The notes below the pieces were generated by a model that saw only the letters and a list, made by a program, of their open reading frames with translations, was not told the DNA's origin and searched no databases. Positions 8,143 to 15,371 of a DNA stretch of 34,501 nt are shown here, one piece after another. The position numbers and the translations under genes were made by a program. Location: positions 1 through 34,501 of the forward strand of contig NZ_KB905958.1 of NCBI RefSeq assembly GCF_000381125.1. The letters run 5' to 3'. This DNA comes from Caldimonas manganoxidans ATCC BAA-369. GTDB lineage: Bacteria; Pseudomonadota; Gammaproteobacteria; Burkholderiales; Burkholderiaceae_C. Within the stretch, counting starts at the first letter, position 1. Each line of letters starts with the position of its first letter.

Positions 8143-9129
8143 TCAGTGCGCACGCGCGGCGGCCACGACCTTCTTGACGAACGGCCCGATCGGACCGTTG
8201 CTCCACTGTTCCGTCACCGCCGCGGTGGCGCGCTGGAAGGCTGCCGCATCGGCCGTGCTGACCTGCACGCCCTTGGACTTCAAGTCCTCCAGCAGCTTGG
8301 CATCGGCCTCGGCCGACAGGCGGCGCTGCAACGCGGTGGCCTCGGCGGCGGCTTGGCGCAACACCGTGCGGTCGGCTTCGGACAAGCGATCCCAACTGCG
8401 CTTGCTCATCAGGAACGGCGTCATCTCGTACTTGTGCCCGGTCAGCGCCAAGTGCTTTTGCACCTCGTAGAGCTTGCTGGCATGGATGTTCATCAAGGGG
8501 TTTTCCTGCCCATCGACCACGCCTTGCTGCAAGGCCACGTACAGCTCGCTGAACTTGATCTGCTGGGGCTCGGCGCCCAGGGATTTCATGATGTCCACCG
8601 TCACCGCATCCGGTGGGGTGCGCATCTTCAAGCCCTTGAGGTCTTCTGGCTTGGTGATCGGGCGCTTGCTGTTGGTCATGTGGCGGATGCCGTTGTCCCA
8701 ATAGCCCAGCACGATCAGGCCCTTCTCTGCGCTTTTGTCGGCCAGCTCTTGACCCAAGGGCCCGTCCAGCAGCTTCCAAGCCGCCGGCAGATCGGCAAAC
8801 AAGAACGGCATGCCAAAGGCCGCGTACTCGGGCACGACATTGGCCACCGCCCCCTGCGAGTTGGCGCTCAGATCCAAGGCGCCGCTGCGCAGCGCCGTGA
8901 CCATGGCCGCGTCATCACCCAACTGGGCCGAAGGCGCCACCTGCACCTCGATGCGCCCGCCGGATTTGGCTTTGGCCACTTCGGCGAACTTCACCGCCGC
9001 CTCGTGCCGCGGGTTTCCCGGCGCTGCGCCGTGACCCAACATCAGCTTGATGCTTTGCGCCTGCGCCCAGCCGCAGCCCAGCAGCACCGCGGCGGTGAGG
9101 GTGGCTTTCAAAAACGTTTTGCGTTGCAT
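8143..9129 (-). CDS. TRAP transporter substrate-binding protein (DctP family)
   Basis: This 328-residue periplasmic solute receptor has a Sec signal peptide of about 24 residues (basic MQRKTFLK, hydrophobic TAAVLLGCGW, cleavage near AQA). The mature part shows the DctP signature around 165-215: LKGLKMRTPPD with Arg170, the residue that clamps the ligand carboxylate in characterised members, and VDGQENPLMN with the conserved Asn/Gln-Glu stretch. Retention of this Arg suggests an acidic ligand such as a sugar acid or hydroxy acid, though polyol-binding exceptions exist. AGGAGA lies seven bases before the ATG. It follows the SDR gene by 46 bp. Confidence 0.93.
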   Translation of the reverse strand: MQRKTFLKATLTAAVLLGCGWAQAQSIKLMLGHGAAPGNPRHEAAVKFAEVAKAKSGGRIEVQVAPSAQLGDDAAMVTALRSGALDLSANSQGAVANVVPEYAAFGMPFLFADLPAAWKLLDGPLGQELADKSAEKGLIVLGYWDNGIRHMTNSKRPITKPEDLKGLKMRTPPDAVTVDIMKSLGAEPQQIKFSELYVALQQGVVDGQENPLMNIHASKLYEVQKHLALTGHKYEMTPFLMSKRSWDRLSEADRTVLRQAAAEATALQRRLSAEADAKLLEDLKSKGVQVSTADAAAFQRATAAVTEQWSNGPIGPFVKKVVAAARAH

Positions 9130-9175
9130 GGTATGTCTCCTCGGGTGAACGATGGCGCGCCTGCACGGCGCGGCG

Positions 9176-9931
9176 TCAGTGAATCAACATGCCTCCGTTG
9201 ACGTCGAGCGTCACGCCGGTCACGTACTTGGCCAAGTCGCTGGCCAAAAAGAGCACGCAGCCGGCCACATCGTTGGGCTCGCCGATGCGGTTGAGCGGGA
9301 TTTGTTCCAAGATGCCCTTCATCCGGTCGTCGGGGATGAGCCCCTTGTTGATGTCGGTGGCAATCAGCCCCGGCGTGACGCTGTTGACCCGAATGCCTTC
9401 GATCCCATACTCGCGCGCCATCGCGCGCGCCAAGCCCAGCACCCCGGCCTTGGCGGCCGAATAGTGCGGCCCGCCCAAGATGCCGCCCCCACGCTGAGCA
9501 CTGACGGAGGAGATGCAAACGATCGCACCGCCGCGCTGCGCCCGCATCGTCGGCAAGACGGCCTGCGACATGTACAAGGTGCCGCGCAGGTTCACGTCCA
9601 GCACGGCGTCATAGTCCTCGGGGCTGATGTCCAAGGTCTTGCGCGGTTGGGTGATCCCGGCGTTGTTCACCAGGATGTCGATGCGCCCGTAGCGCTCCAG
9701 TACGGCCTGCGCGGCGGCTTGGCAGGCGGCTTTGTCCGTCACATCGGCCACCACCCCCAGGTGGGCCTCCCCCAGGTGCGCGGCCGCGCGTTGCGGCTCG
9801 GCGCGCGCCAAATCGACCACCACCACACGCGCGCCGTGCTCGGCCATCGCCCGCGCGGTGGCAAAGCCCAGGCCATTGGGTCCGGCCGCACCGGTGATCA
9901 CGGCCACTTTGTCTTTCAGCAGCATGCTCAT
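9176..9931 (-). CDS. SDR-family NAD-dependent dehydrogenase/reductase
   Basis: This 251-residue classical short-chain dehydrogenase has a Rossmann motif TGAAGPNGLG (13-22), slightly expanded relative to TGxxxGxG. Asp40 at the end of beta-2 (VVVVDLARAE) favours NAD+ over NADP+. NNAG is at 89-92, the catalytic Ser is in SSVSA (about 142-144), and the catalytic pair is YSAAK (Tyr157, Lys161). The C-terminus ends in the family-typical TGVTLDVNGGMLIH. The ATG at 9931 follows GAGGAGAGC; a second Met two codons on is possible. It is the first gene of the operon, divergent from the LysR gene, and probably oxidises the imported alcohol or hydroxy acid to a ketone. Confidence 0.92.
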   Translation of the reverse strand: MSMLLKDKVAVITGAAGPNGLGFATARAMAEHGARVVVVDLARAEPQRAAAHLGEAHLGVVADVTDKAACQAAAQAVLERYGRIDILVNNAGITQPRKTLDISPEDYDAVLDVNLRGTLYMSQAVLPTMRAQRGGAIVCISSVSAQRGGGILGGPHYSAAKAGVLGLARAMAREYGIEGIRVNSVTPGLIATDINKGLIPDDRMKGILEQIPLNRIGEPNDVAGCVLFLASDLAKYVTGVTLDVNGGMLIH

Positions 9932-10057
9932 GCTCTCCTCACATGGAACGCAAGGGGCCGCAGCAACTGCGGCGCGCCTCTTGCGGCACCCAACACGGGT
10001 CACCGCCGCATGGTGGCCGCGACGGTGAATGAAGACAAGCGATGTTTTTTCACTCTA

Positions 10058-10076
10058 AGATGACGAATCGTCATCT
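10058..10076. promoter_or_regulatory. perfect 19-bp palindrome, candidate LysR operator
   Basis: AGATGACGAATCGTCATCT is a 9-bp perfect inverted repeat around one central base. It lies between the divergent SDR operon and the LysR gene, 20 bp before the chosen LysR start. LysR proteins typically bind interrupted dyads in such divergent spacers and control both directions. Binding by this particular regulator is inferred from position. Confidence 0.65.
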
Positions 10077-10095
10077 AACGTCCGGGGTAGCCCCG

Positions 10096-10995
10096 ATGCC
10101 GCACCTGCCGCCCATCCACGCCCTTCAGGCCTTCGAGGCCGTGGCCCGCCGGCGCAGCTTCGCCTTGGCGGCCATGGAGTTGCATCTGACCCCTTCGGCC
10201 GTGAGCCATCAGATCGCGCGTCTGGAGGCCCAACTGGGCGTGCGGCTGCTGGAACGCAGCGCCCACGGCGTGCGCTTGAGCGCTGCCGGCGAGTCCTATT
10301 TGTCGCGCGTGGCCGGCGCCTTGGCCGCCATTGCCTCGGCCACCGATGACGTGCAGCACGGGGTGTCCAACAGCCTGTACGTGCACAGCACGCCCAGCCT
10401 GGCCATGCTGTGGCTGATGCCGCGGCTGCCCACCTTCGCGCAGGCGCACCCGGAGGTTTCGCTCAACTTATCGGCCGCCCACACGCACAGCGATTTCGCG
10501 CTCGGGCAGGCCGATCTGGACATCCGCTACGGCGTGCCAAACTGGGGCGATCTGGTGGTGGAACCCTTGTTCGAAGAACCCATCGTCCCCATGGCCAGCC
10601 CGACGTTCATCCGGGCGCACCGCCTCAAGCGCATCGAACAATTGCTCGACGTCCCGCTCATCCAGAGCAATGTCAGCGTGGTGCAATGGAGCGATTGGTT
10701 CGCTGCACACAGCCGCTTGCGCGCGCCGCAGCGCTTTGCCTTGCGCTTCGACCGCGCTCAAATGGCCATGGAGGCGGCCATCTTGGGCCTGGGGGTGGCG
10801 CTGGAAAGCGCCGTGCTGGCTCAACCCCATTTGCGCGAAGGTCGTTTGCGCATGGTGTTCGGGCTGGATCGCTGCGTGCGAGTCAAGGCGCATTTCGTCG
10901 TCTATCCCGCCCGACATGCGCGACGCGCCCCCGTGGAGGCGTTCTTGACCTGGATCCACCGCGAAGCCGCGCGTTGCGCTCTCGCACCGGCATGA
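10096..10995 (+). CDS. LysR-family transcriptional regulator (GcvA-like)
   Basis: This 299-residue protein has an N-terminal winged helix-turn-helix: HALQAFEAVARRRSFALAAM, then LTPSAVSHQIARLEAQLGVRLLER (recognition helix around residues 30-50). A periplasmic-binding-like effector domain follows from about 90. The sequence is of the GcvA-like branch, often paired with amino-acid or organic-acid catabolic operons. The ATG at 10096 gives the canonical family N-terminus (LPPIHALQAFEA). Earlier ATGs at 10042 and 10060 would place coding sequence over the 19-bp palindrome. It is divergent from the SDR/TRAP/transketolase operon and is its likely regulator. Confidence 0.92.
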   Translation: MPHLPPIHALQAFEAVARRRSFALAAMELHLTPSAVSHQIARLEAQLGVRLLERSAHGVRLSAAGESYLSRVAGALAAIASATDDVQHGVSNSLYVHSTPSLAMLWLMPRLPTFAQAHPEVSLNLSAAHTHSDFALGQADLDIRYGVPNWGDLVVEPLFEEPIVPMASPTFIRAHRLKRIEQLLDVPLIQSNVSVVQWSDWFAAHSRLRAPQRFALRFDRAQMAMEAAILGLGVALESAVLAQPHLREGRLRMVFGLDRCVRVKAHFVVYPARHARRAPVEAFLTWIHREAARCALAPA

Positions 10996-11053
10996 CCGGC
11001 GCCACGCCCCAGCCTGCCCCCCAGACGCCGCAATCTCGGCGTAGCATGTGGGC

Positions 11054-11437
11054 ATGCGCACACTGGGCTGGATCACACTGGGGACCTTGGCCGCCGCCTT
11101 GCTTCTCGAACCTTGGGCCGTGGTGTCCGGGCTGATGCTGGGCCTGCTGTTACCCCGTCAGCGGCGCCCTGCCATGCGCGCGCCCCGGCCCACCCCCGGC
11201 CAGGCCACGGCGCCATTGACGCGCACGGCCGATGGGCGCTTTGCCGCGCTCCATGAAGACTGGGTGGGGCCACGGGTGTTGTCGATCGATGCGCCGCAAG
11301 TCCCCGGGTCGATCCGCCGCCATGCTGCACGCCTGCGACCGCCAGTGCATCACGTGATCGATCTGGGCGATGGCAGCTACCTGCTCTACGGCGCCCAAGG
11401 GCAGTGGCTCGACGCCTGCCATCTGCGGGTCCGTTGA
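11054..11437 (+). CDS. hypothetical small membrane-anchored protein
   Basis: This 127-residue protein is not a family I recognise. The first 35 residues are hydrophobic with a Trp/Leu/Val-rich stretch (about 5-33), probably a membrane anchor or two short helices. An Arg/Pro-rich linker (36-60) and a soluble C-terminal part with HHVIDLGDGSYLLYG follow. The ATG at 11054 is preferred to a GTG two codons earlier. It lies 58 bp after the LysR gene and 18 bp before the alcohol dehydrogenase gene, so it may be cotranscribed with the latter. Confidence 0.55.
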   Translation: MRTLGWITLGTLAAALLLEPWAVVSGLMLGLLLPRQRRPAMRAPRPTPGQATAPLTRTADGRFAALHEDWVGPRVLSIDAPQVPGSIRRHAARLRPPVHHVIDLGDGSYLLYGAQGQWLDACHLRVR

Positions 11438-11455
11438 GCCGCCGAGCAAGCACTC

Positions 11456-12484
11456 ATGGGGTCGCCGATGGATGCCACGCCCTCGATGCGCGCCATGGTC
11501 TGGCAGGCCGCCGGGCAGGCTTTGCAGATGGAGGAGCGCCCTGTGCCCGAGCCAGGGCCCGGACAGTTGCGCCTGCGCGTGCTGGCCTGCGCGGTCTGCC
11601 GCACCGATGTGCACTTGATCGACGGCGAGCTGCCCTTCGCCCGGCCGCCGGTGGTGCCCGGCCATGAGATCGTCGGCCGCATCGAGGCGCTGGGGCCGCT
11701 CGTGCAAGCCGGCGTGGGGGGCTGGCGGCTCGGCCAACGCGTCGGGGTGCCCTGGCTAGGCCACACCTGCGGCCATTGCGACTACTGCGCAGCGGGGCAA
11801 GAAAACCTGTGCGACCACCCGGGCTGGACCGGTTGCACGCGCGACGGCGGCTTTGCCACCCATGTGCTGGCCGAGGCCGACTACGTGTTCGACCTGGACG
11901 ACCTGCCGCTGGACGACGTGCATGCCGCTCCGCTGCTGTGTGCCGGGCTCATCGGTTATCGAGCCTATCGCCGGGCCGGCCGAGGCCAAAGGCTCGGGCT
12001 GTATGGCTTCGGTGCGGCGGCCCACTTGCTGGTCCAGCTGGCCCGCAGCGAAGGATGGCAGGTCTATGCCTTCACCCGCGCCGGCGACACCGCCGCCCAA
12101 GCCCACGCCCGTCGCCTGGGCGCGGTGTGGGCCGGCGCCTCGGAGGAACCCCCGCCGCACCTCTTGGATGCGGCCATTCTGTTCGCCCCGGTGGGGGCTT
12201 TGGTGCCGTTGGCCTTGCGAGCCGTGCGCAAGGGCGGCCGGGTGGTGTGCGCCGGCATCCAAATGAGCGACATCCCCGGCTTTCCCTACCGAGACCTATG
12301 GCAAGAGCGTCAACTCGTCTCGGTGGCCAACCTCACCCGGGCCGATGGCCAAGCCTACCTGCGCGCCGTGCGCCAAACGCCGCCGCAGGTGCACGTGCAG
12401 GTCTATCCGCTGGCGCAGGCCAACGAAGCCCTGGCCGACCTGCGTGCTGGCCGGGTGCTGGGGGCGGCGGTGCTGCGACCCTGA
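11456..12484 (+). CDS. zinc-dependent alcohol dehydrogenase (MDR family)
   Basis: This medium-chain dehydrogenase of about 342 residues oxidises alcohols or reduces aldehydes with NAD(P). Catalytic zinc ligands are visible in CAVCRTDVHLIDGE (Cys plus the adjacent Thr-Asp-x-His proton relay) and in PGHEIVG (His-Glu). The structural zinc site is the four-Cys cluster in CGHCDYCAAGQENLC. The nucleotide fold is GLYGFGAAAHLLVQLA. The closest style is the AdhA-like group of single-gene zinc ADHs seen in mycobacteria and betaproteobacteria. ATG 11456 or ATG 11468 could be the start; neither has a strong ribosome site. It converges on the downstream regulator gene with 16 bp between them. Confidence 0.9.
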   Translation: MGSPMDATPSMRAMVWQAAGQALQMEERPVPEPGPGQLRLRVLACAVCRTDVHLIDGELPFARPPVVPGHEIVGRIEALGPLVQAGVGGWRLGQRVGVPWLGHTCGHCDYCAAGQENLCDHPGWTGCTRDGGFATHVLAEADYVFDLDDLPLDDVHAAPLLCAGLIGYRAYRRAGRGQRLGLYGFGAAAHLLVQLARSEGWQVYAFTRAGDTAAQAHARRLGAVWAGASEEPPPHLLDAAILFAPVGALVPLALRAVRKGGRVVCAGIQMSDIPGFPYRDLWQERQLVSVANLTRADGQAYLRAVRQTPPQVHVQVYPLAQANEALADLRAGRVLGAAVLRP

Positions 12485-12500
12485 AGCCGCCCGGCCAGAC

Positions 12501-13565
12501 TCAACCGAAGGCTTCCTCCACGGTGAGCACCCGCCCGGTCTCGGCCGCGTCATAGCCGGGCAAGGCGGCCACGCGACGGCGATACCCTGCCGAGCCCAGC
12601 ACCTCCAGCACGGGGCGCAGGCGCGCGTCCTCCAGCGCTTGCACCGGGATGGCGAAGAAGTAGCGCTCCTTCAGCAAAGCAATGAAGTCCAGCCCGAAGC
12701 GTCGCGCGGCCGTCTCGACGCCCAGCCCCACATCGGCCATGCCGCTGGCCACATAGGCGGCCACCGCGGCATGGGTCAGCTCGGCATCGCCATGTCCGCT
12801 GAGCTGGGCCGGGGCGATGCCTTCGCGCTGCAACAGCAGGTCGATCAGGACCCGCGTGCCCGAACCTTCGGGGCGGTTGACGAAGCGCAAACCACGGCGT
12901 GCCACATCGGCCAGGCTGCCAATGCGGTGTGGATTGCCGCGCGCCACGAACAAGCCCTGGGTGCGCACGGCCAGCTGCACCAGCCGGTGCCGCTGCGGCT
13001 GCAGCCAGGGGCGGTAACGCTGCACCGCCGCAGCCTGGAACTCGCCCATGGGCACATGGAAGCCGGCCAAGTCGCAATCGCCTTGCGCCAGGGCGGCCAC
13101 GGCTTCCAGGCTGCTGCGATAGCGCCATTGCAGCTCGATGCGCCGCGCCAGCAGCAGCTCGCGCAACGCCGCCACCGCAAAGCCATGGCTGGCCTGCAGC
13201 CGCGGCATGCTCGGTGCGCGGTGGCCGTTGCGGCCCAGGTCCGCTTCGATCTCGCTGGCCAACGACTCCAACAACGGCTGCAGGCGCGCGTTGCTGCGCG
13301 CTTGGGCCCAGATCAAACGGCGGGCCATGTCGGTGAGCCGCGAGCCGCGGCCGCGCCCACGCTGCAGCAACGGCTGGCCCAGCAGCGCCTCGCCTTGGCG
13401 CAGCAGGCCCCAGGCATGTCGGTAAGACCAGCCCAGCGCACGCGCGGCCTGGGCAATGCCGCCACCGTCTTGCACGGCCTCCAGCAAGGCCAGCAGCGGA
13501 TCGGCCACGAAGCCGCCGTCGTTGGGGCCGAACTGCCATTGGAGCGAAACGCGCACCGACGTCAT
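12501..13565 (-). CDS. ModE-like HTH regulator with substrate-binding (PBP-like) domain
   Basis: This 354-residue protein has an N-terminal ModE/LysR-type winged HTH (about residues 20-90; GGIAQAARALGWSYRHAWGLL is the helix-turn-helix). From about 110 it carries a periplasmic-binding-protein-like domain (PF12727 type) containing RPEGSGTRVLIDLLLQREG, a phosphate- or oxyanion-loop signature of molybdate/tungstate-binding-like proteins. The ATG at 13565 follows GAGG; a GTG two codons earlier is less likely. It is divergent from the formate dehydrogenase genes across 96 bp with a palindrome, which suggests it adjusts that metalloenzyme to oxyanion (Mo/W) or cofactor supply. That role is inferred. 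Confidence 0.85.
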   Translation of the reverse strand: MTSVRVSLQWQFGPNDGGFVADPLLALLEAVQDGGGIAQAARALGWSYRHAWGLLRQGEALLGQPLLQRGRGRGSRLTDMARRLIWAQARSNARLQPLLESLASEIEADLGRNGHRAPSMPRLQASHGFAVAALRELLLARRIELQWRYRSSLEAVAALAQGDCDLAGFHVPMGEFQAAAVQRYRPWLQPQRHRLVQLAVRTQGLFVARGNPHRIGSLADVARRGLRFVNRPEGSGTRVLIDLLLQREGIAPAQLSGHGDAELTHAAVAAYVASGMADVGLGVETAARRFGLDFIALLKERYFFAIPVQALEDARLRPVLEVLGSAGYRRRVAALPGYDAAETGRVLTVEEAFG

Positions 13566-13583
13566 GGACACCTCGTCGCAACA

Positions 13584-13605
13584 AATATGCTAGCTCGTGC
13601 ATATT
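13584..13605. promoter_or_regulatory. inverted repeat, candidate operator between the ModE-like gene and FDH genes
   Basis: The repeat is AATATGC-N8-GCATATT, an exact 7-bp dyad. It is the only AT-rich block in the divergent spacer and starts 19 bp upstream of the regulator ATG and ends 56 bp before the FDH ATG. ModE proteins bind AT-rich dyads, although this one is not the E. coli consensus. Assignment to the adjacent regulator is by position. Confidence 0.6.
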
Positions 13606-13661
13606 AAAGGGCCCCGGACGCGCTAGGCTGCCTCTGCCCCCACGAACGAAGATCCCCGGCC

Positions 13662-15371
13662 ATGGATGCCAAGATCATCCCCCTGCACCCCGAGGGTGCT
13701 CCCAGCCGCCAACGTCGTCGGCAAGCCCCCCGCGGACGGCCCGTGAGCCCCGAAGCGCTGCGCGAGGTGCAAGCCACGCTGCAGGGCGTGCTGCCGCGGC
13801 GCGACCAGCTCATCGAGGCCCTGCATGCGCTGCAAGACCGCTTTCATCAGCTGCGCACCGACCACCTCGCCGCGCTGGCGCAATGGATGCGGCTGTCGCA
13901 GGTCGAGGTGTATGAAGTGGCCAGCTTCTACCACCACTTCGACGTGGTGCGCGAGCGGCCCGATGGCAGCTTCGAAGCGCCGCCAGCGCTGACCGTGCGG
14001 GTGTGCGACAGCCTGTCGTGCGAGCTGGCCGGCGCGCATGAGCTGTTGCAACGGCTGCCGGGTCTGCTGGGGACGCACGTGCGCGTCGTCCCCGCCCCCT
14101 GCCTGGGCCGCTGCCATGAGGCGCCGGTGGCCCTGGTGCATCAACGCCCGATCGGGCGGGCCACCGCCGCAGCCGTGCAAGCCACCATCGCCCAGGGCCT
14201 GCATCACGAGGACATGCCCGCGGCCTTGGGCTTGGACGCCTACCGCGCCCAAGGCGGCTATGCCACGCTGCAGGCCTGCGTGAGCGGCCAGCGCCCGGTG
14301 GAAGCCGTGCTGCAGGCCCTGGACGACTCGGGCCTGCGTGGCCTGGGCGGCGCGGGGTTTGCGGCCGGGCGCAAATGGCGCATCGTGCGCGCGCAGCCAG
14401 CACCGCGGCTGATGGCCGTCAACATCGACGAAGGCGAGCCCGGCACGTTCAAAGACCGGCACTATCTGGAGCGCGACCCACACCGCTTCCTCGAAGGCAT
14501 GCTGATCGCGGCCTGGGCCGTGGGGGTGGAAGCCATTTACATCTACCTGCGCGACGAATACCACGGCTGCCGCGCGATGCTGGCCCGTGAACTCGCCGCT
14601 TTGCAAGCCGCTGCCCCCGTGCCGCTGCCGCACATCGAGTTGCGCCGCGGCGCCGGCGCGTACATCTGCGGCGAAGAGTCGGCCATGATCGAATCCATCG
14701 AAGGCAAGCGGGGCCTGCCCCGGCTGCGCCCGCCGTATCTGGCCGAAGCGGGCTTGTTCGGTCGGCCCACGCTGGAGCACAACTTCGAGACGCTCTACTG
14801 GGTGCGCGACATCGTCGAGCGCGGGCCACAGTGGTTCGCCTCGCACGGCCGGCGCGGCCGCAAGGGCCTGCGCTCGTTTTCCGTGTCGGGCCGCGTGAAG
14901 CAGCCCGGCGTCAAGCTCGCCCCGGCGGGCATCACGCTGCGCGAGCTGATCGACGAGCATTGCGGCGGCATGCTCGACGGTCACCAGCTGTACGCCTACC
15001 TGCCCGGCGGGGCCTCGGGCGGCATTCTGCCGGCCCGCTTGGCCGACCTGCCGCTGGACTTCGACACCTTGCAGCCCTATGGAGCCTTCATCGGTTCGGC
15101 CGCCATCATCGTGCTGTCGCAACATGACCGCGCAGTGCAGGCCGCGCGCAACCTGATGCGCTTCTTCGAGGCCGAATCCTGTGGTCAGTGCACGCCCTGC
15201 CGCGTCGGCACGAGCAAGGCGCGTGCGCTGATCGAGCAGCCGCGCTGGGACACCGCCTTGCTGGCGGAGTTGTCGCAAGTGATGCGCGAGGCATCCATCT
15301 GCGGCTTGGGACAAGCCGCCCCCAACCCGGTGGACTGCGTGATCAAGTACTTTGCCGAGGAGCTCGCATGA
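13662..15371 (+). CDS. NAD-dependent formate dehydrogenase beta subunit, NuoE-NuoF fusion type
   Basis: This 569-residue cytosolic subunit carries electrons from the alpha subunit to NAD+. Residues about 30-170 are NuoE-like with a [2Fe-2S] cluster at Cys115, Cys120, Cys147 and Cys151. Residues about 220-500 are NuoF-like: FMN loop GLGGAGFAAGRKW and NAD loop RGAGAYICGEESAMIESIEG. A [4Fe-4S] cluster follows at Cys507, Cys510, Cys513 and Cys547 (SCGQCTPCRVG). The same fused layout is known from Methylorubrum FDH1 and the tungsten enzyme FdwAB of Cupriavidus, in contrast to separate FdsG and FdsB. The stop overlaps the alpha ATG. Confidence 0.93.
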   Translation: MDAKIIPLHPEGAPSRQRRRQAPRGRPVSPEALREVQATLQGVLPRRDQLIEALHALQDRFHQLRTDHLAALAQWMRLSQVEVYEVASFYHHFDVVRERPDGSFEAPPALTVRVCDSLSCELAGAHELLQRLPGLLGTHVRVVPAPCLGRCHEAPVALVHQRPIGRATAAAVQATIAQGLHHEDMPAALGLDAYRAQGGYATLQACVSGQRPVEAVLQALDDSGLRGLGGAGFAAGRKWRIVRAQPAPRLMAVNIDEGEPGTFKDRHYLERDPHRFLEGMLIAAWAVGVEAIYIYLRDEYHGCRAMLARELAALQAAAPVPLPHIELRRGAGAYICGEESAMIESIEGKRGLPRLRPPYLAEAGLFGRPTLEHNFETLYWVRDIVERGPQWFASHGRRGRKGLRSFSVSGRVKQPGVKLAPAGITLRELIDEHCGGMLDGHQLYAYLPGGASGGILPARLADLPLDFDTLQPYGAFIGSAAIIVLSQHDRAVQAARNLMRFFEAESCGQCTPCRVGTSKARALIEQPRWDTALLAELSQVMREASICGLGQAAPNPVDCVIKYFAEELA

